From Williamsia sp. (lineage in GTDB: Bacteria > Actinomycetota > Actinomycetes > Mycobacteriales > Mycobacteriaceae), in the NCBI RefSeq assembly GCF_016462415.1, contig NZ_JAEMTF010000029.1, positions 1 to 42,163 on the forward strand: DNA of 42,163 nucleotides, read 5' to 3'. Below the pieces are notes generated by a model, which ran no database searches, was not told the origin of the DNA, and was given only the letters and a program-made list of their open reading frames with translations. Numbering within the stretch: the stretch's first letter is position 1; each line of letters begins with the position of its first letter. The translations under genes and the position numbers were made by a program. Positions 26,053 through 33,036 of this stretch are shown one piece after another.

Positions 26053-26188
26053 CTTCAGCCCTGTCCGGTCGATGATCCACAACAATGCGCGTAACTTCGA
26101 TTATGGTGCGAGCGGTCTGCGATGTGCGGTATTTCCATTGCCATCCACGACGCTTTTTCTGTCATTCCCGATTCACATCATCACAATT

Positions 26189-26202
26189 GATCTGATCAGA
26201 TC
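26189..26202. promoter_or_regulatory. 14-bp perfect palindrome in a divergent promoter region
   Basis: GATCTGATCAGATC is a perfect palindrome lying in an AT-rich 211-bp gap between the leftward MoeY-like gene and the rightward gene at 26264. Its location suggests an operator for a dimeric regulator controlling one or both genes. No adjacent regulator gene is seen. Confidence 0.45.
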
Positions 26203-26263
26203 CCGGCGGACGCTCTTTGTTCTGATCGACGTCATCGGCCAGTGCACGAGGAGGAACTGATCC

Positions 26264-27013
26264 ATGTCCCTGACAAATCCGGATTTCGTGATCGATGGAT
26301 TCCGGTCGACATCGCCGCGACTGTCCGAACCTATATCGGTCTTCGACGTCGCGAGCGGGTGCAACCTCGTCCTCGGTACTCCTCGCAGTGCCCCGGATCT
26401 GTGGATCGAGTACCTCGACGGCGCACGACGGCTCTACGCCGCGCACGGGGTGAGCGCCGCGCTCGACCACGACGAGGTGGTCCGGGGCGACACCACGACC
26501 CTCTTCTATGTGGCTGTGGACTCGTCGGGAGTGGTCCGTGGAGGCCATCGCGCGCAGGGGCCCTATCTCGATGTGCGGGACAGCCATGCGCTCGTCGAAT
26601 GGGACGGCAACGAGGGTCGCGACGAGCTCATCCGCGCGATCGAGTCGCGGTTGGCGTTCGGGGTGGTGGAGATGAAGACGGCGTGGGTCGATCCGGCGGT
26701 GGGCGATCCGGGGGCGGTGTCGGCGCTGCTCGCCCGTGTCGCCATCCCGACGATGACGACGACCGGCGCGCGTTTCATCATGGCCACCGCGGCAGAACAC
26801 GTCCTGCGGCGCTGGTCGAGTTCGGGTGGCCGCGTGGACAAGCGAGTCGCCGACACCCCGTACCCCGACCAGCGCTACCGCACCAGCCTCATGTGGTGGG
26901 ACCGCGAGACGATGCAGCGGCTCGCCGATCCCGCGGTCTGGCGGCAGATACGCGAGGACGCGCTCGTCTGGCAGGGATTCGTCGCCGAGACGGAGAACCA
27001 GTCGGTCGCCTGA
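26264..27013 (+). CDS. Uncharacterised protein, possibly GNAT or N-acyl amino acid synthase-like
   Basis: The 249-aa protein is not firmly recognised. It is soluble, without signal peptide or membrane segments. The middle (TLFYVAVDSSGVVRGGHRAQ, then VVEMKTAWVD) and the region VAIPTMTTTGARFIMATAAEHVLRRW recall the layout of acyl-homoserine-lactone or N-acyl amino acid synthases: a strand with bound acyl donor followed by an alpha/beta half. A conserved-looking end reads PYPDQRYRTSLMWWDR. The similarity is weak and offered only as a lead. ATG 26264 follows GAGGAGG at good distance. It is divergent from the ThiF-nitroreductase gene and ends 11 bp before a convergent cyclase gene. Confidence 0.7.
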   Translation: MSLTNPDFVIDGFRSTSPRLSEPISVFDVASGCNLVLGTPRSAPDLWIEYLDGARRLYAAHGVSAALDHDEVVRGDTTTLFYVAVDSSGVVRGGHRAQGPYLDVRDSHALVEWDGNEGRDELIRAIESRLAFGVVEMKTAWVDPAVGDPGAVSALLARVAIPTMTTTGARFIMATAAEHVLRRWSSSGGRVDKRVADTPYPDQRYRTSLMWWDRETMQRLADPAVWRQIREDALVWQGFVAETENQSVA

Positions 27014-27024
27014 GCCCGCGTCGG

Positions 27025-28269
27025 TCAGCGCCCCGGTGCACCGGGGGACGACGAGTCACCGCCGACGAAGTGAATCGGGGACGACGACAGGCACACGACT
27101 CTGTCGCGGCCGGCGCTCTTGGCGACGTAGACCCAACGGTCGGCGAGGTGGGTCAGATGGTCGATGACCTGAGAGATGTTGGGCGCCCCCGCGCCCCGGC
27201 TGGACAACGGCGCCGTGACTGCCCCGATGCTCACCGTCACCGTCGACATCGACGACACGGCCAGTCGGATCCGCTCCGCTGCTGCGGCGAGCGCAGCCTG
27301 GCCACTGGTGGGGCAGAGGAGTACGAACTCCTCGCCCCCGAATCGACCGATCAGCGACCGCCCCGGCGCGGCGCGGCCGATCGCGACGACCGTGTCGACG
27401 AGCACCGAATCACCGACAGCGTGGCCGAGGCGGTCGTTGACCGCCTTGAAGTGGTCGACGTCGATCAGCAGGAACCCGATCTGATCGCCGGACTCGGCGA
27501 CCTCGGCGAGCAGCTCTCTGCTGCGGGTGAGGAAACCTCGGCGGTTGAGGAGTCCGGTGAGCGGGTCGGTGTCGCCGAGCACGGCGTACCGAGCCATGGT
27601 TATCTCCAGCGAGCTGCGCAGCGCCGCCACGATGAACACCGGAACCATGACATTGGCAACGCCGGCACCGCATTTCACCAAGACCCCGGCGACTGACGAC
27701 GGGTCCACGAAAGCGAGCCCCAGGGCGAGGACGACGGCGACGAGCGAGAAGGTGACGACCACCCGAGGGGTCGACGACATCGCCGATATGGCCGGGATGG
27801 CCGCGAGCAGGGTGATGATCACGCCCGCGGCGGCGGGTTCGGTGACCAGGTAGGCCGACCCCGCGATGCCGAACATCCCGATCATCCCGAACACGGCGAA
27901 GAGTCGGTCGCTCAGTCGGCCGACGATCGCCGTCGTGGAGAAGACGATCAAGGTGAACACCCAGATCGCGCCCAGGTAGGGCCATCCGCCGGCGCGGATG
28001 ATGCCGGGTGAGATGAAGGCGAGCAGGGGGAGCGGGAGCGCTCCGCTCGTACTGAGGAGCACTGCTGCCGAGCGCGCATCGAAGTGCGCGACGATCCCGG
28101 ACGTCCGACGGCCGGGACGCACGGCCGACGTCACCGGTCGGTCGGACGTCTCGGCGGCCCGCCGATGCGGCGTGGCGGACCACCGGGTCCGGGAGGATTC
28201 GTCGGACACCGACGGGGCCGCGCCGGGCGCATCGAGGGCGCCTCTCGGTGCCTCGGGGTCGGTGTACAC
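27025..28269 (-). CDS. Membrane-bound diguanylate cyclase (GGDEF domain)
   Basis: The 414-aa protein has an N-terminal polar region of about 60 residues, six or so membrane helices (about residues 65-245), and a C-terminal GGDEF domain. DTDPLTGLLNRRGF opens it, DVDHFKAVND holds metal-binding Asp residues, and the active site is RFGGEEFVLL. It should make cyclic di-GMP from GTP. The RxxD inhibitory site expected 4-7 residues before RFGGEEF is absent (PGRSLIG). The start is set at GTG 28269: codons upstream (to an ATG at 28368) have atypically AT-rich third positions, while those downstream are typical, and a -10-like hexamer lies 7 nt away. In M. tuberculosis a GGDEF protein also neighbours MoeY. 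Confidence 0.85.
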   Translation of the reverse strand: MYTDPEAPRGALDAPGAAPSVSDESSRTRWSATPHRRAAETSDRPVTSAVRPGRRTSGIVAHFDARSAAVLLSTSGALPLPLLAFISPGIIRAGGWPYLGAIWVFTLIVFSTTAIVGRLSDRLFAVFGMIGMFGIAGSAYLVTEPAAAGVIITLLAAIPAISAMSSTPRVVVTFSLVAVVLALGLAFVDPSSVAGVLVKCGAGVANVMVPVFIVAALRSSLEITMARYAVLGDTDPLTGLLNRRGFLTRSRELLAEVAESGDQIGFLLIDVDHFKAVNDRLGHAVGDSVLVDTVVAIGRAAPGRSLIGRFGGEEFVLLCPTSGQAALAAAAERIRLAVSSMSTVTVSIGAVTAPLSSRGAGAPNISQVIDHLTHLADRWVYVAKSAGRDRVVCLSSSPIHFVGGDSSSPGAPGR

Positions 28270-28282
28270 CCGTTCAACTATG
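28270..28282 (-). promoter_or_regulatory. Candidate -10 for leaderless cyclase transcript
   Basis: On the minus strand CATAGT (complement of 28277-28282) ends 7 nt before the GTG at 28269, so transcription could start at the start codon. The first base deviates from TANNNT. Confidence 0.3.
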
Positions 28283-28422
28283 CCCTGTCCGAAGCGCTTC
28301 GGCAGCCGACTGGTGCGTCTGGGTTTCCTGGTGAGAGACGAGCGGGATGCGATTCCAGGTCGGCTCATCTCGCTGGGATCGCCGTTCGCCGATGACCGTC
28401 GCCGCAGCTGCGACCGTCGGGC

Positions 28423-28593
28423 TCATTCCGGCCACGAGTAGTCGTGTCGGTGCATCACCGCGTTGCACCGCAGGCACACCCAGATGCGTTGCGGAGGGTC
28501 GCACTGATTGTCCCAACCGACCAGCATCCGACGGATGCCGAGACGGTGCCCGCGCGGACACCGGGACGGGAAACGTTCGACCAACGGGGCCAT
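28423..28593 (-). CDS. 56-aa Cys-rich zinc-ribbon-like mini-protein
   Basis: A short reading frame from ATG 28593 to TGA encodes 56 residues. Its Cys/His pattern is CPRGH (about residues 12-16), Cys31, CLRC (40-43) and a terminal HRHDYSWPE. RMLVGWDNQC and IWVCLRC match, from memory, the layout of small actinobacterial and actinophage proteins of unknown function with CPxGHxLG and WxCRxC motifs. A zinc-bound ribbon is likely; nucleic-acid or protein binding is a guess. GAGGTGG lies 4-5 nt before the ATG. The third-position composition looks coding. It lies upstream of, and on the same strand as, the cyclase gene. Confidence 0.65.
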   Translation of the reverse strand: MAPLVERFPSRCPRGHRLGIRRMLVGWDNQCDPPQRIWVCLRCNAVMHRHDYSWPE

Positions 28594-28704
28594 CGATCCA
28601 CCTCGAACTCGGCCCGCGACGAGTACGACAACGCTAGCTCACGCTCAGGCGGCGACCACCCGCGCCGTGCCCGCGCGCAAACGCCGAGCACTCACTAGAA
28701 CACG

Positions 28705-28736
28705 TTTCATTTTTGCTCGGTAGTGACTAGTGTCAC
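28705..28736 (+). promoter_or_regulatory. Candidate promoter and operator of the alcohol dehydrogenase gene
   Basis: TTTCAT at 28705-28710 and TAGTGT at 28728-28733 are separated by 17 bp, a plausible -35/-10 pair. The -10 lies in the inverted repeat GTGAC-TAGT-GTCAC (28723-28736), so a dimeric regulator bound there would cover it. The leader would be about 50 nt, ending in the strong GAGGAGTAGGAG ribosome site. Confidence 0.45.
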
Positions 28737-28788
28737 GGGCAAGGTGTTGTTCGGCCGTGGGCCGAGGCAGGCGAGGAGTAGGAGTCAG

Positions 28789-29919
28789 ATGAAGACCAAA
28801 GGTGCATTGCTCAGGAACTTCAACGAGCCGTGGGCGATCGAGGAGATCGAGATCGGGGACCCGCGCGCGAGCGAGGTCAGGATCCGGATGGAAGCGGCCG
28901 GTATGTGCCACTCCGATCATCACCTGGTCACCGGCGGTATCCCGATGGCGGGGTTCCCGGTGCTCGGCGGCCACGAAGGCGCCGGTGTTGTCGACGCCGT
29001 CGGTGAGGGTGTCACCGACTTTGCGGTCGGCGACCACGTCGTGCTGTCGTTCATCCCGTCGTGTGGCAAGTGTCCGTCGTGCCGATCCGGTCTGAGCAAC
29101 CTGTGCGACTTCGGCGCCATGCTGCTCCAGGGTGAGGCCGTCTCCGACCACACCTTCCGCGTGCACACCGCGGCCGGTGAGGACGTCTACCCGATGACAC
29201 TGCTCGGCACGTTCTCGCCGTACATGGTGGTGCACGAGACCTCGGTGGTGAAGATCGATCCGTCCATCCCGTTCGAGGTCGCCTGCCTCGTCGGCTGTGG
29301 AGTGCCGACGGGCTTCGGTTCGGCCACCCACAGCGCCGACGTGCAGGTCGGCGAGGACGTCGCGATCGTCGGTGTCGGTGGCGTGGGGATCTCGGCGCTG
29401 CAGGGCGCGGTCATCTCCGGTGCCCGCTACGTGTTCGCGATCGACCCGGTGGAGTGGAAGCGCGAGCAGGCCATGAAGTTCGGCGCGACACACGCCTTCG
29501 CCAGCGTCGAGGAGGCCGCGATGACCATCGCCGAGGTCACCGAAGGGGCCATGGCCAAGAAGGTCATCGTCACCGTCGGTGAGGTCCATGGCAAGGACGT
29601 CGACCTGTGGATGGGCATCACCTCGAAGGCAGGCACCTGTGTGCTGACCGGCATGGGCTCCATGATGGAGACCGATGTGACGCTCAACCTCGCGATGCTG
29701 ACGCTGCTGCAGAAGAACCTGCAGGGCACCATCTTCGGTGGTTCGAGCCCCAAGCTCGACATCCCGATGCTGCTGTCGCTGTACAAGTCGGGAAAGCTCA
29801 ATCTCGACGACATGGTGACGCGCCAGTACAAGCTCGAGCAGATCAACGAGGGCTACAAGGACATGCTCGACGGCAAGAACATCCGCGGGGTCATCCGCTT
29901 CACCGACGAGGATCGCTGA
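28789..29919 (+). CDS. NDMA-dependent (mycothiol/NAD-type) zinc alcohol dehydrogenase
   Basis: The 376-aa protein is a class III-like zinc medium-chain dehydrogenase. AGMCHSDHHLVTG holds the catalytic zinc Cys, GGHEGAG the zinc His and Glu, and CGKCPSCRSGLSNLC the structural zinc site. IVGVGGVGISALQGA is the NAD-binding fold. The sequence closely follows the actinobacterial NDMA-dependent alcohol dehydrogenases (AdhB in M. tuberculosis), which keep NAD tightly bound and use an electron acceptor, acting on primary alcohols or aldehydes. ATG 28789 has an excellent upstream ribosome site. It appears monocistronic or leads into the serine hydrolase gene 51 bp downstream. Confidence 0.9.
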   Translation: MKTKGALLRNFNEPWAIEEIEIGDPRASEVRIRMEAAGMCHSDHHLVTGGIPMAGFPVLGGHEGAGVVDAVGEGVTDFAVGDHVVLSFIPSCGKCPSCRSGLSNLCDFGAMLLQGEAVSDHTFRVHTAAGEDVYPMTLLGTFSPYMVVHETSVVKIDPSIPFEVACLVGCGVPTGFGSATHSADVQVGEDVAIVGVGGVGISALQGAVISGARYVFAIDPVEWKREQAMKFGATHAFASVEEAAMTIAEVTEGAMAKKVIVTVGEVHGKDVDLWMGITSKAGTCVLTGMGSMMETDVTLNLAMLTLLQKNLQGTIFGGSSPKLDIPMLLSLYKSGKLNLDDMVTRQYKLEQINEGYKDMLDGKNIRGVIRFTDEDR

Positions 29920-29970
29920 CCCCTCGTCGTCCGGCGTGCGACGTCTCGTCCGCCGGTCGGTCGTGATCAG

Positions 29971-30804
29971 ATGGACGACATGTCCGTACTCGATCATCTC
30001 GACGACTGGCCGGTGGACAACGTCGCCGCGGCGATCGTGCGCGACGGCTCGACCGTCGCGCACCACGGGGACCCGAACAGACGGTTCCCTCTCGCGTCGG
30101 TCAGCAAGCTGCTCACCGCCTACGCAGTCCTCGTCGCCGTCGAGGAGGAGGCCGTCGACCTGACGTCGGAGGCGGGCCCGCCCGGCGCGACCGTCGAGCA
30201 CCTCCTCGCGCACGCATCCGGTCTCGCGTTCGACTCCGACGAGACGCAGGCGGGCGTGGGGGAGCAACGCATCTACTCCAACACGGGATTCGCCGTCCTC
30301 GCCGACACCGTCGCCACGGCGACCGACATCGCCTTCGCCGACTACTTCGCGCAGGCCGTGTGCGAGCCGCTGGGTCTGTCCGACACCGATCTCGACGGGC
30401 CCGCCGGCCACGGTGTGCGTTCGACGGTCACCGACCTCGCGCGTTTCGCCGCCGAACTGCTGGACCCGCAGGTGCTCGCCGCCGAGACGCTCGCCGACGC
30501 CACCTCGGTCCACTTCGCCGGTCTCGACGGTTTCGTGCCCGGGTACGGCAGACACCGCCCCAACGACTGGGGGCTCGGGTTCGAGATCCGCGCCGAGAAA
30601 TCACCACACTGGACCGGGTCGACGAACTCGCCCGCGACCGTGGGCCATTTCGGTCAGTCGGGGACCTTCCTCTGGGTCGATCCGGACCTGAAGGCGGCCT
30701 GCGTCGTGCTGACCGATCGCCCATTCGGCGCCTGGGCGAAGCCGTTGTGGGCGGACTTCAACGATGCGGTCGTCGCCGCGATCCGCGCCGAACACCGGGC
30801 CTGA
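29971..30804 (+). CDS. Serine hydrolase of the class C beta-lactamase / penicillin-binding fold
   Basis: The 277-aa protein shows the three active-site motifs of the family: SVSK (S43, K46), YSN (in IYSNTG), and GHFGQSG as the third strand equivalent. There is no signal peptide, so unlike true beta-lactamases it is probably cytosolic and likely an esterase, amidase or peptidase. It is shorter than typical class C enzymes (about 360-380 aa). ATG 29971 is taken, with ATG 29980 in frame as an equally possible start; neither has a strong ribosome site. It follows the alcohol dehydrogenase gene on the same strand with a 51-bp gap. Confidence 0.8.
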   Translation: MDDMSVLDHLDDWPVDNVAAAIVRDGSTVAHHGDPNRRFPLASVSKLLTAYAVLVAVEEEAVDLTSEAGPPGATVEHLLAHASGLAFDSDETQAGVGEQRIYSNTGFAVLADTVATATDIAFADYFAQAVCEPLGLSDTDLDGPAGHGVRSTVTDLARFAAELLDPQVLAAETLADATSVHFAGLDGFVPGYGRHRPNDWGLGFEIRAEKSPHWTGSTNSPATVGHFGQSGTFLWVDPDLKAACVVLTDRPFGAWAKPLWADFNDAVVAAIRAEHRA

Positions 30805-30806
30805 TC

Positions 30807-30868
30807 ACTTCGATCTCAACTGACACTGGCGCAACACGGGTCACATGAGGCACACTTGTGATCGAAGT
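30807..30868. repeat. 9-bp inverted repeat in the gap before DUF3145
   Basis: ACTTCGATC at 30807-30815 and GATCGAAGT at 30860-30868 are perfect inverted arms 44 bp apart, in the 131-bp gap between the serine hydrolase and DUF3145 genes. It could be a looped regulator site or chance. The ribosome site CCGGAGG precedes the ATG at 30936. Confidence 0.3.
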
Positions 30869-30935
30869 TGTGCTATCCGCGGTGTCGCAAGGTCGTTGGG
30901 GAAGACGTTCCTCGTCGAGACCCGGAGGTAGAACA

Positions 30936-31454
30936 ATGCGCACTCTTTCGCAGTTCGCTGACCTGACGACGGGCGTGGTCTACATCCACTCGTCGCCGAC
31001 AGCGTTGTGCCCGCATGTCGAGTGGGCGTTGTCGTCGACCCTGGATGCGCGCGCCAACCTGAAGTGGTCGGCGCAGGACGCCGCGCCCGGTCTGCAGCGC
31101 GCCACCGTCGACTGGACCGGTCCGGTCGGCACGGGGTCCCGTCTGGCCAACGCACTGCGCGAGTGGTCGGCCCTGCGGTTCGAGATCACCGAGAACGCCA
31201 GCGAGGGCGTCGATGGCGAACGGTTCTGCCACGTGCCCGGTCTCGGGCTGTGGCGCGGCTCGATGAGCGCGAACGGCGACGTCATGATCGGGGAGCTCCA
31301 GCTGCGCGCCCTGATGGACTCTCAGCCCGACAGCGCCGGCCTCGCCGGACGACTCGACGCCGCTCTGGGAACCGCGTGGGACGAGGCCCTTGAGGCGTTC
31401 CGCATGGGCGGTGCCGGCGCCGAGGTCACCTGGCTGCACCAGCGCGTCGGCTGA
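30936..31454 (+). CDS. DUF3145 family protein
   Basis: The 172-aa protein belongs, by my reading, to the actinobacterial DUF3145 family, which has no assigned function. Characteristic stretches include GVVYIHSSPTALCPHVEWAL near the N-terminus and a central W-rich region with LREWSALRFEITEN. It has no signal peptide or membrane helix and is probably cytosolic. ATG 30936 follows GGAGG at 8 nt. It converges on accD6 across a strong bidirectional hairpin. The gene lies next to the FAS-II operon, but no shared function can be inferred. Confidence 0.75.
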   Translation: MRTLSQFADLTTGVVYIHSSPTALCPHVEWALSSTLDARANLKWSAQDAAPGLQRATVDWTGPVGTGSRLANALREWSALRFEITENASEGVDGERFCHVPGLGLWRGSMSANGDVMIGELQLRALMDSQPDSAGLAGRLDAALGTAWDEALEAFRMGGAGAEVTWLHQRVG

Positions 31455-31468
31455 CCCGACCGGTACGA

Positions 31469-31510
31469 CGAGAAAGGCCCTGGACTCCGCGGAGTCCAGG
31501 GCCTTTCTCG
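31469..31510. terminator. 42-bp perfect palindrome, bidirectional terminator
   Basis: Two 21-base arms (31469-31489 and 31490-31510) are exactly complementary. Each starts from CGAGAAAGGCC and meets at a CGCG centre. The RNA would form a very stable hairpin flanked by an A-run and T-run (AGAAAGG, CCTTTCT) in both directions. It sits between the convergent DUF3145 and accD6 genes, 14 and 19 bp from their stops. Confidence 0.8.
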
Positions 31511-31529
31511 TTCGAGAATCAGCTGACGG

Positions 31530-32981
31530 TCACAACGGGATGTTCTTGTGCCGTCCGCGTCGTGCCGGCGCCGAGGCCAGCGCCTCGGCGACGATGCTGC
31601 GGGTCTTCGCCGGATCGATGATCTCGTCGACGACACCGATGGACTGCGCACGTCCGACACCGCCGGCGATGGCCTCGTGCTCGACGGCGAGGCGTTCGTG
31701 CAGGGCCTCACGCTCGTCGTCGGCCGCAGCGGCCAGCGCCTTCTTGTGCAGGATGCCCACGGCGGCCTTGGCCCCCATGACGGCGACCTCGGAACCGGGC
31801 CATGCGAACACGGCCGTGGCGCCGAGCGCCCGCGAGTTCATCGCGATGTAGGCGCCGCCGTAGATCTTGCGGGTCACCAGCGTCACGCGGGGGACCGAGC
31901 ACTCGGCGAACGCGTGGAGCAGCTTGGCCCCACGACGGACGACGCCGTCCCACTCCTGACCGACACCGGGCAGGTAGCCCGGGACGTCGGTCAGCACGAT
32001 CAGCGGGATACCGAATGCGTCGCACAGGCGGACGAACCGCGCTGCCTTCTCCGCACTCAGCGAGTTGAGGCAACCACCCATGCGCAGCGGGTTGTTGGCG
32101 ACCACACCGACACTCCGGCCGGACAACCGCCCGAAACCGACCACGATGTTGGGTGCGAACTTCGGCTGGATCTCCTCGAAGCTGGAGATCTCGGTCTCAC
32201 CGTCGGCGGCGAGGTCGGTGTCGAGCAGACCGTGCACGACAGGGTGCACGTCGTAGGCCCGACGGTTCGACTCGGGCAGCAACGCCCTCAGGTCGGTGTC
32301 CCCGGCCTCGGCGCGCTGACGGCTGAAGTGCCCCTGCTGGCTGAACGTCCCGATCAGGCGGCGGGCACGCCACAGCGCGTCCGGCTCCGAATCGGCGGTG
32401 ATGTGCGAGACGCCCGACTTCTTGCCGTGCGTCAGCGGTCCGCCGAGCGACTCCATGTCGACCTGCTCGCCGGTGACGCTGCGGACGACGTCCGGTCCGG
32501 TGACGAACACCCGACCGGCCGGCGCCATGATGACGATGTCGGTGAGGGCCGGCCCGTAGGCGGCGCCGCCGGCGGCGAAGCCGACGACCACCGAGATCTG
32601 CGGTACGTACCCCGAGGCACGCACCATGGCCTCGAACACCTTGCCGACCGCGTGCAGCGCCTCGACACCCTCGGCGAGGCGGGCCCCACCGGAGTGCCAG
32701 ATGCCCACGATCGGTGCCTGCTCGGCGATGGCGGTGTCGATGGCGTTGACGATGTGCGCACACCCCACCACGCCCATGGCACCGCCCATGACGGTCCCAT
32801 CGGTGCAGTAGGAGATGGTGCGCACGCCCTTCACCCGGCCGACCGCGGCCTGCACACCCGACTTGTCGCGGGTGTGCAGCAGCGACATCGAGCCCTCATC
32901 GAAGAAATTGGTCAATCGCAGCAAGGGGTCGCGTGGATCGACGGATTCCTCCTGGGAAGTGATCGGAGCCATGGTGGTCAT
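31530..32981 (-). CDS. accD6: Acyl-CoA carboxylase beta (carboxyltransferase) subunit AccD6
   Basis: The 483-aa protein is a biotin-dependent carboxyltransferase. With a biotinylated alpha subunit encoded elsewhere, it makes malonyl-CoA (and methylmalonyl-CoA) from acetyl- or propionyl-CoA. The N-terminal half carries WHSGGARLAEGVEALHAVG and GFAAGGAAYGPALTD, the oxyanion loops of the crotonase-fold domain. The C-terminal half has LTDVPGYLPG and RKIYGGAYIAMNS. ATG 32981 has AGGAG about 5 nt upstream; an in-frame extension to 33128 is unlikely. It is the last gene of the fabD-acpM-KAS-accD6 operon, supplying malonyl units for FAS-II, as in M. tuberculosis. Confidence 0.92.
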   Translation of the reverse strand: MTTMAPITSQEESVDPRDPLLRLTNFFDEGSMSLLHTRDKSGVQAAVGRVKGVRTISYCTDGTVMGGAMGVVGCAHIVNAIDTAIAEQAPIVGIWHSGGARLAEGVEALHAVGKVFEAMVRASGYVPQISVVVGFAAGGAAYGPALTDIVIMAPAGRVFVTGPDVVRSVTGEQVDMESLGGPLTHGKKSGVSHITADSEPDALWRARRLIGTFSQQGHFSRQRAEAGDTDLRALLPESNRRAYDVHPVVHGLLDTDLAADGETEISSFEEIQPKFAPNIVVGFGRLSGRSVGVVANNPLRMGGCLNSLSAEKAARFVRLCDAFGIPLIVLTDVPGYLPGVGQEWDGVVRRGAKLLHAFAECSVPRVTLVTRKIYGGAYIAMNSRALGATAVFAWPGSEVAVMGAKAAVGILHKKALAAAADDEREALHERLAVEHEAIAGGVGRAQSIGVVDEIIDPAKTRSIVAEALASAPARRGRHKNIPL

Positions 32982-33036
32982 CGATTCTCCTAACGATTTC
33001 GACAGAGTCACTGTGTGCGCGAGCGCAGCACGTGTG

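Noticed and set aside
28270-28368. N-terminal extension of the diguanylate cyclase to ATG 28368
   Set aside because: The codons have many A/T third positions (CGA, GGA, AGG, AAA, AGA, ATA), unlike the gene proper, and there is a better start with a -10 element at 28269.
28645-30555. 636-aa open frame on the minus strand
   Set aside because: It is antisense to the alcohol dehydrogenase and serine hydrolase genes, which have clear active-site motifs and ribosome sites.
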